Below are positions 1 through 6,405 of a stretch of DNA of 8,722 nt, one piece after another (position 1 is the stretch's first letter; each line of letters opens with the position of its first letter). Under the pieces are notes generated by a model. That model was not told the DNA's origin and made no database searches. It saw nothing but the letters and a program-made list of their open reading frames with translations. The position numbers and the translations under genes were made by a program. This DNA comes from GCA-003244245 sp032230565 (GTDB lineage Bacteria; Actinomycetota; Actinomycetes; Mycobacteriales; Pseudonocardiaceae), in NCBI GenBank assembly GCA_032230565.1, contig JAVXWL010000140.1, forward strand, positions 1 to 8,722. Reading direction: 5' to 3'.

Positions 1-906
1 CTCGACGTCGATCGTTTCGCCAGCGGCCTGACCTTCTTCTTCGACGCCCATGTGGACTTCTTCGAAGAGATCGCAAAGCTCCGCGCTGCCCGCCGGATCT
101 GGGCTCGCTGGATGCGCGACCGCTACGGTGCCATTAGTGACAAGGCGCAATGGATGCGTTTTCACACACAGACCGCCGGCGTCTCACTCACTGCCCAGCA
201 GCCTTACAACAACGTCGTGCGTACCACGATCGAGGCGCTCGCAGGGGTGCTCGGCGGAACGAACTCGATGCATACCAACGCTTTGGACGAGACTCTCGCG
301 CTGCCGTCGGAGCGGGCCGCGGAGATCGCCCTGCGCACCCAGCAAGTGATCATGGAGGAGTCCGGGGTGGCCAATGTGGTCGATCCGCTGGGCGGCTCCT
401 GGTATGTCGAGGCACTGACCGACCGGCTTGAGTCCGATGCCGAGCGTATCTTCGCCCGGATCAAGGACATGGCCGTGGCCACGGTGCCCTCGGGTCAGCA
501 TCCGATCGGGGAGATGACGTCCGGCATCCTGCGCGGGATCGAGGACGGTTGGTTCACCGGCGAGATCGCCGACGCGGCGTTTGCCTACCAGCAAGCGTTG
601 GAGAAGGGCGACAAGAAGATCGTCGGGGTGAACACCTTCACCCGGTCGGTCACTGAGGAGCTGGAAATCCTTCGGGTCAGCCCGGAGGTGGAACGCCGAC
701 AGATCCAGGTGCTGGCCCAGCGCCGCGCGCAACGCGATCAGACCGCCGTCGACCGGGCTCTGGCGGCCACGGTGAGGGCAGCGAGCGAAGGCGGCAACCT
801 CATCGAGCCGATGCTCGACGCGGCCCGATTTGAGGCCACGCTCGGTGAGATCTGTGGTGCGCTGAAGACCCAGTGGGGTGAGTACCGGGAGCCGGCGCGG
901 TTCTGA
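1..906 (+). CDS. Acyl-CoA mutase large subunit, methylmalonyl-CoA mutase family (5' end outside window)
   Basis: The frame is open from base 1, so this is the C-terminal 301 residues of a longer protein. It matches the catalytic TIM-barrel chain of coenzyme-B12-dependent acyl-CoA mutases, which rearrange the carbon skeleton of substrates such as methylmalonyl-CoA or isobutyryl-CoA in the cytoplasm. Visible family signatures are RFHTQTAGVSLTAQ (the His, residue 55 of the fragment, fits the active-site His of methylmalonyl-CoA mutase), NNVVRT, HTNALDETLALPSE and DPLGGSWYVE. The chain ends in GEYREPARF with no cobalamin-binding DxHxxG domain after it. It therefore resembles stand-alone large chains of about 520-560 residues (IcmA/HcmA type) that need a separate B12-binding small subunit, which is not in this window. 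The residues that set substrate choice lie upstream of base 1, so methylmalonyl-, isobutyryl- and hydroxyisobutyryl-CoA mutase cannot be told apart. The thioredoxin-like gene follows 47 bp later on the same strand. Confidence 0.9.
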   Translation, partial: LDVDRFASGLTFFFDAHVDFFEEIAKLRAARRIWARWMRDRYGAISDKAQWMRFHTQTAGVSLTAQQPYNNVVRTTIEALAGVLGGTNSMHTNALDETLALPSERAAEIALRTQQVIMEESGVANVVDPLGGSWYVEALTDRLESDAERIFARIKDMAVATVPSGQHPIGEMTSGILRGIEDGWFTGEIADAAFAYQQALEKGDKKIVGVNTFTRSVTEELEILRVSPEVERRQIQVLAQRRAQRDQTAVDRALAATVRAASEGGNLIEPMLDAARFEATLGEICGALKTQWGEYREPARF

Positions 907-907
907 G

Positions 908-944
908 CCTGGCCCTGGATACCCACGATGGGATCCGTGCCAGG
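908..944 (+). promoter_or_regulatory. Hairpin overlapping the thioredoxin-gene Shine-Dalgarno
   Basis: The 47-bp gap between the two + strand genes can fold almost completely. CCTGGC (908-913) pairs with GCCAGG (939-944). After a small internal loop, GGAT (917-920) pairs with ATCC (933-936) and CCCA (922-925) with TGGG (929-932), with one bulged A at 921 and a CGA loop. The 3' arm includes most of the AGGA (942-945) that is the best Shine-Dalgarno for the GTG at 954, with 8 nt spacing. No U-run follows, so a classical intrinsic terminator is unlikely. Folding could instead limit translation of the downstream gene or mark the mutase mRNA end. The pairing is seen directly; any regulatory role is inference. 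Confidence 0.4.
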
Positions 945-953
945 ATAGTACAC

Positions 954-1910
954 GTGAGCAGGCCTAATCCCCAGCAAACCAGGCAGACCCCAGCCCTGTC
1001 CGGCGCCGTCGACCTGTCGGTGCTCAAAGCGCGGACCGATCCGGTGGGTGCGCGTGCCGCCGCCCCGGGCGGTGCAGGTACTGACGGCGAGTGGGTGCTC
1101 GATGTCACCGAGCACAGCTTCCAGACCGATGTCTTCGACCGTTCCATGCAGGTACCCGTGTTAGTCGACCTGTGGGCGACGTGGTGCGGTCCCTGCAAGC
1201 AGCTCTCGCCGATACTCGAACGGCTGGCCGAAGCCGCCGGCGGGGCATGGGTGTTGGCCAAAATCGACGTCGACGCCAACCCGCGGATAGCCGAGCTCTT
1301 CGGCGTCCAGTCCATCCCCACCGTCATCGCCATCGCGGGCGGTCAGCCGGTCGACGCCTTCGCCGGTGTCCAGCCGGAGCCGCAGTTGCGGCAGTGGATC
1401 GCTTCGTTGCTCGACGCGCTACGTGACAAGCTGCCCGGTATCCGGGCCGCTGAGGGGGCAGCGCCGGGCACTGCCGCTGGGCAAGCCGAAACCGAGTTCG
1501 AGGATCCCCGGTTCACTGCCGCGGAGGCGGCAGTGACGGCTGGTGACTACGCCGCCGCCGAGGCCCTATACCAGCAGATACTTGATGCTGAGCCGGCTGA
1601 CGTACACGCCAGGGCCGCGCTGATCCAGGTCCGCTTCCTGGCGCGGGCCGAATCCGCGGATCCCGCAGCGGTGGCTCGAGCCGACGCCGCACCCGATGAC
1701 GTCGACGCACAGATCGCCGCAGCCGACGCGCAGGTGGCCGCCGGGGCGCCGGAACAGGCGTTCGAGCGGCTGGTCGGCGCCGTGCGGCGGTTGACCGGCG
1801 ACGACTGCGACCGGGCCAGAGCGCACCTCGTGGAGTTATTCGAGCTCTTCGCCCCTGACGACCCCCGGGTCACCTCGGCCCGCCGCGCGCTGGCCCGGGC
1901 CTTGTTCTGA
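954..1910 (+). CDS. Thioredoxin-TPR protein, CnoX/YbbN-like co-chaperone
   Basis: This is a complete 318-residue cytoplasmic protein with no signal peptide or membrane segment. After a low-complexity N-terminal extension (about residues 1-47) comes a thioredoxin fold (about 48-155) with the active site WCGPC (Cys78, Cys81) and the cis-proline motif IPT (Pro122). A linker rich in Ala, Gly and Glu (about 163-183) leads to a helical tetratricopeptide-like half (about 184-318). This order is that of E. coli CnoX/YbbN, which protects substrates from oxidation and hands them to chaperones. Unlike the E. coli protein, the CxxC pair is intact, so real disulfide-exchange activity is expected. Mycobacterial Rv1324, of similar length and also near glgB, is the likely relative (from memory). 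GTG 954 was chosen because AGGA lies 8 nt upstream. A function tied specifically to the opposing glycogen genes is not shown. A plain thioredoxin is ruled out by the long C-terminal half. Confidence 0.88.
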   Translation: MSRPNPQQTRQTPALSGAVDLSVLKARTDPVGARAAAPGGAGTDGEWVLDVTEHSFQTDVFDRSMQVPVLVDLWATWCGPCKQLSPILERLAEAAGGAWVLAKIDVDANPRIAELFGVQSIPTVIAIAGGQPVDAFAGVQPEPQLRQWIASLLDALRDKLPGIRAAEGAAPGTAAGQAETEFEDPRFTAAEAAVTAGDYAAAEALYQQILDAEPADVHARAALIQVRFLARAESADPAAVARADAAPDDVDAQIAAADAQVAAGAPEQAFERLVGAVRRLTGDDCDRARAHLVELFELFAPDDPRVTSARRALARALF

Positions 1911-1911
1911 C

Positions 1912-4083
1912 TCACGACTTAGCGTTGAGCCAACGCTCGACGCTGGGCCATAACTCTCCGACTGCCCAGTTCGCGCCGATCCAGGGCCAGCACGCGGCCT
2001 GCTCGGCGCTATCAACAGGGAAGGCGACCACGTCGATCCCGGCGCCACGGACGATGTGCACCAACGCCTGCGCTGCTTGGGACAGGATCCGGGACGGATC
2101 GGCGGCGACCTGATCGGAGATCGGCTGCGCGATCCGCACCACGCACACCCCGAGGTCTGCCACGCAGCGCAGCGCGCCGATGCCACCACCGAAGTCGTGG
2201 AGTCCGGCTCGCACGCCGAACTTGGCCAGCTCCCGCACGTTGTCCTCAGCGCGTGCGCCACCAATGCCGGCGAGTTCACCGCTGACCGCGCGGATCGCTG
2301 CCGCTGGCGCCCGCAGCTCCAGCTCAGCCGGCGACAGGCCGGTCTCATCCAGAGCCGCTGTGACCCTCGGCACCAAGTCCGGGTGTTGCGCCTGGGACGG
2401 CGTGAGGTTGATCGCCACCGGAGGAACGCTCACGCTGCTGCGCTGCCGCCACGAGATGGCCTGCTCGGCTGCAGTGCGCAGTAACCACTGACCGACGTCG
2501 TGCACGACACCGGTCTGTTCCGCGGCCTGCACGCACTGTGCGTGAGACAGCACGCCGAGCTCGGGATGCTGCCAGCTCAGTGCCGCTTCGATGCCCACCA
2601 GCTGTTCGCCATGCAGGGTAACCACCGGCTGGTATGTCACTCGCAGCTCGCCAGTCTCCCAAGCGCCGGGCATCGCCGCGGCCAGCCGGAGCTCGGCGCG
2701 CTCCGCGGCATCGACGTCGGCGTCAAACAGGGACCACTGCCGCTTGCCTGCGCCACGCATCCGACGCAGCGTGGTGCTGGCGGCCCGCATCAAGTCGTCG
2801 GCCGTCATTGCGCCGGCTTGGTGCTGCACGACGCCGATGCTCGCGGTGGCCGCTACCCCGATGTCATCGATGTAGAAAGGTTCGGCCAGCTCGGTGTTGA
2901 TGATCTCAGCGAAGGCTCCAACATCTAGGACCGGATCCTCGGGTTCGATGAAAATCGCGTACTCATCTGCGCCGAGTCGGGCGACCATCGCCGGCCGGCC
3001 GGCGACCACTGCTTCCAGCCGCCTGGCCACCACATCCAGCAGGTGGTCACCTGCAAGGTGCCCGAGGCCGTCATTGATCGTGGAGAAGCCGTCTAGATCG
3101 AGGTGCATCAGCGTGACGACGGCCCGCGGTTCGAGCCGCGCGAGCACCGTCTCCAGGTGGGTGACGAAGTACTGCCGATTCGGCAGACCGGTCTGCACGT
3201 CATGCAGTGTCTGGTGATGCAACCGCTGCTCGAGAAGGTGCTGGTCGGTGATGTCCTCGACCATCGTGACGACCTGCTGGGAGGTCTGCTTGGTTTTCAG
3301 CAGCATCGAGCCGGCCAGGTAGACCCATGCGGGTTCGCCATCCGCTCGGCGCAGCGGAAGGCGAACCCGGAATCGCGAATCCCGACCCGCCACCAGGTCC
3401 CGGTAGTGCTCCTCCACGATGGGGTGGTGGCCGGCTACAGGCAGCTCGCTGAGCTGACGTCCGCGTAGCTCGCCACGGGAGTAGCCGAGAATCTTCTCCA
3501 GCGACCGGTTGGCTTGAACAATCCGGCCGTCGTCCCTGGTGACCGCGATACCCACCGGGGAGAAGTCGAACACCTCGCGAAACCGGGCTTCGCTGACCCG
3601 CAGGTCTTGCTCGAGGTCCTGCCATGCCGACGACAGTGCCCGTTTGACTTCTTCCTGCTGGTCGTAGATGAGGTTGCGCAACGCCCACGTGTAGCCGGCA
3701 GCCAGCGCTCCGAGGAGTTGGATGATCCGGCCACAGCTCGGCTGCATCCCGGCAGCGCGCGCGGCGGCGGGTAATCCCTCACTGAGGGCGTCGAACGTTC
3801 GAGACAGGCTCTGCGCACCGGTGAAGCCACCGGAGACGAGTCGCGCACCTACGTCGGAAGCAGTCTGGGTGTCCACTGCCGCACCGGATAGTGCGGCGAC
3901 GAGCTGCTCTGCGAGATCACCAAGGTAGTTCCGGATTTCGGCGAGCGGCATCGGCGCGGAGGAGGTCGCGCCGATCGCGCGCGCCCACTCGCGAGCGAGA
4001 TTAGCCGGTGACGGGAAGATACAACCCTGATCACCAGAACTCGTTGTGTGGTCCTGTTCCAAAGTCGTCGGCCCGCCGATCAC
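1912..4083 (-). CDS. PAS-GGDEF-EAL protein, c-di-GMP synthase or sensor with degenerate EAL
   Basis: A complete 723-residue soluble protein. Order: an all-helical N-terminal region of unknown role (about 25-150), a short coiled stretch, PAS (about 165-280), GGDEF (about 285-452) and EAL (about 475-715). The GGDEF domain, which would join two GTP into c-di-GMP, keeps TGLPNR, the metal-site LDLDGF and IND..GH, but its signature is GADEY (371-375), FK is FS (Ser334), and no RxxD inhibitory site precedes it. The EAL domain keeps YQPVV, Glu499 and Asn559, but EAL reads EAA, the ExLxR Arg is Ser503, DDFG is HDFG (His629), the LKID Lys is Arg650, and AEGVE and the late Gln are gone, so phosphodiesterase activity is improbable. 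The architecture resembles Streptomyces RmdA. The gene follows glgB by 51 bp and is probably co-transcribed. The start is uncertain: GTG 4083 has GGGG only 2 nt upstream, and TTG 4062 is an alternative. PAS ligand unknown. Confidence 0.88.
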   Translation of the reverse strand: MIGGPTTLEQDHTTSSGDQGCIFPSPANLAREWARAIGATSSAPMPLAEIRNYLGDLAEQLVAALSGAAVDTQTASDVGARLVSGGFTGAQSLSRTFDALSEGLPAAARAAGMQPSCGRIIQLLGALAAGYTWALRNLIYDQQEEVKRALSSAWQDLEQDLRVSEARFREVFDFSPVGIAVTRDDGRIVQANRSLEKILGYSRGELRGRQLSELPVAGHHPIVEEHYRDLVAGRDSRFRVRLPLRRADGEPAWVYLAGSMLLKTKQTSQQVVTMVEDITDQHLLEQRLHHQTLHDVQTGLPNRQYFVTHLETVLARLEPRAVVTLMHLDLDGFSTINDGLGHLAGDHLLDVVARRLEAVVAGRPAMVARLGADEYAIFIEPEDPVLDVGAFAEIINTELAEPFYIDDIGVAATASIGVVQHQAGAMTADDLMRAASTTLRRMRGAGKRQWSLFDADVDAAERAELRLAAAMPGAWETGELRVTYQPVVTLHGEQLVGIEAALSWQHPELGVLSHAQCVQAAEQTGVVHDVGQWLLRTAAEQAISWRQRSSVSVPPVAINLTPSQAQHPDLVPRVTAALDETGLSPAELELRAPAAAIRAVSGELAGIGGARAEDNVRELAKFGVRAGLHDFGGGIGALRCVADLGVCVVRIAQPISDQVAADPSRILSQAAQALVHIVRGAGIDVVAFPVDSAEQAACWPWIGANWAVGELWPSVERWLNAKS
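1918..1947 (+). terminator. Possible U-less terminator hairpin after the thioredoxin-TPR gene
   Basis: Seven bases after the stop codon at 1908-1910, the + strand RNA can form a 13-bp stem. Bases 1918-1930 (CTTAGCGTTGAGC) pair with 1935-1947 (GCTCGACGCTGGG) around a CAAC tetraloop. Three pairs are G-U wobbles (1919/1946, 1920/1945, 1926/1939). The wobbles work only in the + strand transcript; on the - strand they become A-C mismatches, so the fold favours the thioredoxin mRNA. No T-tract follows (CCATAACTC), which weakens the case for intrinsic termination; a role in 3'-end stability or pausing is an alternative. The hairpin lies wholly inside the last codons of the opposing GGDEF-EAL gene, so its sequence is also constrained by that protein. 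Confidence 0.4.
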
Positions 4084-4134
4084 TACCCCGTGGCAGGCAT
4101 CACCCTACAGCCCCGTGAGCCACAAGCGCGACAC

Positions 4135-6327
4135 TCAGCTCTCTTCGGCGGGGGTGAGCCAGAGTGCTCCGGCTGGTGGCAGCCGGAGCACCGCGGAGTA
4201 CGGCAGTCCATGGCATGGCGTCTCGCTCGCGATCACCTCTCCGAGGTTCCCCACACCCGAGCCGCCGTAGCCTTCGGCGTCGGTGTTGAGCAGTTCGCGC
4301 CAGCGTCCTGGACGGGGCAGGCCGACCCGGTAGCTCTCGTGCGGGCTTCCGGCGAAATTCGCCAGGCAGGCCAGCACCGTGCCGTCGTCGCCGAAGCGCA
4401 GGAAGCTCAACACGTTGCCCCAGGCATCGTTGGCGTCGATCCACTCGAAGCCGGTTGGGCTGGTGTCCTGGCTGAATAGCGCCCGGTGTGATCGGTAGGC
4501 GGCGTTGAGGTCACCGACCAGTGCCAGCACACCGCCGTGCAGCGGATGGTGGCGCAGATTCCAATCCAGTGATCGGCTCTCCGCCCATTCGGTGGGCTGC
4601 CCGAGCTCACCGCCCATGAACAACAGCTGCTTGCCGGGGTGGGCCCACATGTAGGCGAGCAAGCAACGCAGATTAGCGGCCTTGTTCCAGTCGTCGCCGG
4701 GCATCCGGCTCCACAACGAGCCCTTACCGTGCACCACCTCATCGTGGGAAAGCGGTAACATGTAGTTCTCGCTCCAGGCGTACATCAGCGAGAAGGTCAT
4801 CGAATTGTGGTGATAGCCGCGGTGTACGGGATCGTGGCCGACATAGGCCAGCGTGTCGTGCATCCAGCCCATATTCCATTTGAAGCCGAAGCCCAGGCCG
4901 CCCACATGCGTCGGCCGGGTAACACCGGGCCAGGCGGTGGACTCCTCGGCGATCGTCACCACCCCGGGGTGTCGCTTGTAAACCGTGGCATTCATCTCCT
5001 GCAGGAATACGACCGCGTCTAGATTCTCGCGTCCACCGTGCTCATTGGGCGACCATTCGCCCGCCTTGCGGGAATAATCGAGATAGAGCATCGACGCCAC
5101 CGCGTCGACACGGAGCCCGTCGAGATGGAATTCGTCGAGCCAGTACAGCGCGTTGGCCACCAGGAAGTTGCGGACCTCATTGCGCCCGTAGTCGAAGATC
5201 AGGGTGCCCCAGTCCGGGTGCGCCGCCCGCCGCGGGTCGGAGTGTTCGTAGCAGGGTGCGCCGTCGAACTGCGCCAGCGCCCACGCATCGCGCGGGAAAT
5301 GCGCGGGCACCCAGTCCATGAGCACCCCGATCCCGGCCGAGTGCAGCGTGTCGACGAAGTAGCGGAAGTCGTCCGGACAGCCGTACCGCGACGTCGGCGC
5401 GAAGTAGGAGGTGACATGGTAGCCCCAGGAACATCCGAAGGGGTGCTCGGCCACCGGCAGCAGCTCGACGTGCGTGAATCCGGTGGTGCGCAAGTAGCCG
5501 ACCAGTTCATCGGCTATCTCCCGATAACCCAGCCCCTGCTTCCAAGAACCCAGATGTATCTCATAGACGCTCATCGGCTTGGTCGTCGGCTGACCCTGCG
5601 CCCGATCAGCGAGCCACTGATCGTCGGTCCATTCGTGGGTCGATGGGCTGGCCACCACCGACGCTGTCTTCGGTGGGACTTCGGTGGCGCGGGCCATCGG
5701 GTCGGCCTTCTCATGCCACTTTCCATCTGGGCCCAACAGAAGGAACTTGTAGCAGGTCCCGGCACCGATGCCGGGTAGGAAGATCTCCCAGATCCCGCTC
5801 GATCCCAGCGAGCGCAGCGGGGTGGCCACCCCGGACCAGCCATCGAAGTCCCCGCACACCCGGACCCCCCTGGCGTGCGGCGCCCACACCGCAAAGGAGG
5901 TTCCCTGCACCACTCCACCCGGTGTGGAGTAGGTCCGCAGGTGCGCGCCGAGCACATCCCACAGCCGTTCGTGGCGGCCCTCCCCGATCAGGTGCAGATC
6001 GACCTCGCCCAGCGTGGGCAGCCAGCGGTACGGGTCATCACTGATCTCGCTGTGGTCGCCGTAACGCACCCGCAGCCGGTAGTCACCCGGCGCGGGCATA
6101 AGGCCGTGGAAAAGCCCCTCGGCGCAGTGCTCTAACGGGTACTCTGCGCCGTCGGCGAGCACCGTCACCTCATCGGCACGCGGGCGCAGCACTCGCACCG
6201 CAATGCCGTCAGGGTGCGCGTGGGCGCCGAGCACCGAATGCGGATCGTGGTGCTCACCGGCCAGTAGCCGGCGCAGTTCGTCGGCCGGTGGTGGCGAGGT
6301 AACGCGGTCTGGTGCGTGCACGGTCAC
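4135..6327 (-). CDS. glgB: 1,4-alpha-glucan branching enzyme GlgB
   Basis: A 730-residue cytoplasmic GH13 enzyme that cuts an alpha-1,4 glucan chain and rejoins it by an alpha-1,6 bond, making glycogen and, in mycobacteria-like species, capsular alpha-glucan. Two N-terminal beta-sandwich (CBM48-type) modules (about 25-115 and 135-230) precede the TIM barrel (about 250-620) and a C-terminal beta domain. All catalytic residues are present: nucleophile Asp408 in GLRVDAV, acid/base Glu461 in IAEEST, and Asp529 in LSHDEVVHGK. Also seen are WGYHV (Tyr303), MDWVPAHF (Asp338, His343) and Arg406, each shifted +3 from E. coli GlgB. The length agrees with the M. tuberculosis enzyme (731). GTG 6327 gives the longest form, but an AAGGA (6329-6333) lies 1 nt from it and 7 nt from the in-frame GTG at 6321, which is the better start. 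The gene is 78 bp after mak and 51 bp before the GGDEF-EAL gene. Confidence 0.97.
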   Translation of the reverse strand: MTVHAPDRVTSPPPADELRRLLAGEHHDPHSVLGAHAHPDGIAVRVLRPRADEVTVLADGAEYPLEHCAEGLFHGLMPAPGDYRLRVRYGDHSEISDDPYRWLPTLGEVDLHLIGEGRHERLWDVLGAHLRTYSTPGGVVQGTSFAVWAPHARGVRVCGDFDGWSGVATPLRSLGSSGIWEIFLPGIGAGTCYKFLLLGPDGKWHEKADPMARATEVPPKTASVVASPSTHEWTDDQWLADRAQGQPTTKPMSVYEIHLGSWKQGLGYREIADELVGYLRTTGFTHVELLPVAEHPFGCSWGYHVTSYFAPTSRYGCPDDFRYFVDTLHSAGIGVLMDWVPAHFPRDAWALAQFDGAPCYEHSDPRRAAHPDWGTLIFDYGRNEVRNFLVANALYWLDEFHLDGLRVDAVASMLYLDYSRKAGEWSPNEHGGRENLDAVVFLQEMNATVYKRHPGVVTIAEESTAWPGVTRPTHVGGLGFGFKWNMGWMHDTLAYVGHDPVHRGYHHNSMTFSLMYAWSENYMLPLSHDEVVHGKGSLWSRMPGDDWNKAANLRCLLAYMWAHPGKQLLFMGGELGQPTEWAESRSLDWNLRHHPLHGGVLALVGDLNAAYRSHRALFSQDTSPTGFEWIDANDAWGNVLSFLRFGDDGTVLACLANFAGSPHESYRVGLPRPGRWRELLNTDAEGYGGSGVGNLGEVIASETPCHGLPYSAVLRLPPAGALWLTPAEES

Positions 6328-6328
6328 G

Positions 6329-6337
6329 TCCTTCCCC
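6329..6337 (-). promoter_or_regulatory. Shine-Dalgarno of glgB, favouring the second GTG
   Basis: On the - strand the bases 6337-6329 read GGGGAAGGA, the strongest ribosome binding site in the window. It sits 1 nt before GTG 6327 and 7 nt before GTG 6321, so translation more likely begins at 6321, giving a 728-residue GlgB. No convincing -10/-35 promoter was found in the 78-bp mak-glgB gap, which agrees with read-through from mak. Confidence 0.6.
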
Positions 6338-6405
6338 GGTTCGTCATGCTCCCAGTGTGTCGGCTTTGAGACGCATCTGCTCGGTGACCCTGGCCGTCTA
6401 GCGGG

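Noticed and set aside
184..1333. Long open frames on the - strand (184-732, 738-1115, 800-1333) opposite the mutase and thioredoxin genes.
   Set aside because: They lie opposite strongly conserved coding sequence, have no domain signature and no good ribosome site.
3200..3848. Second-frame - strand ORFs (3200-3688, 3435-3848) overlapping the GGDEF-EAL gene, which might suggest a frameshift.
   Set aside because: The 723-residue frame runs through PAS, GGDEF and EAL in the right order without a break, so no frameshift is needed; the others are Arg/Pro-rich shadows.
1912..4083. The GGDEF-EAL gene as a decaying pseudogene because of its lost EAL residues.
   Set aside because: There is no internal stop or frameshift, the length is full, and flanking fold motifs are kept, which fits a repurposed domain better.
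4086..4117. Direct repeat CCCCGTG at 4086-4092 and 4111-4117, and a GTGGC/GCCAC pair with a 24-nt loop, in the 51-bp gap after glgB.
   Set aside because: Seven- and five-base matches in G+C-rich DNA are expected by chance; no T-tract or operator symmetry supports a terminator or binding site.
4048..4479. A + strand ORF of 143 codons spanning the glgB/GGDEF-EAL junction.
   Set aside because: It is antisense to both genes, has no domain, and its composition is that of a shadow frame.
5038..5778. A 246-codon open frame on the + strand inside glgB.
   Set aside because: It is the antisense shadow of a G+C-rich gene whose - strand product has every GlgB catalytic motif; the + strand translation shows no recognisable domain.
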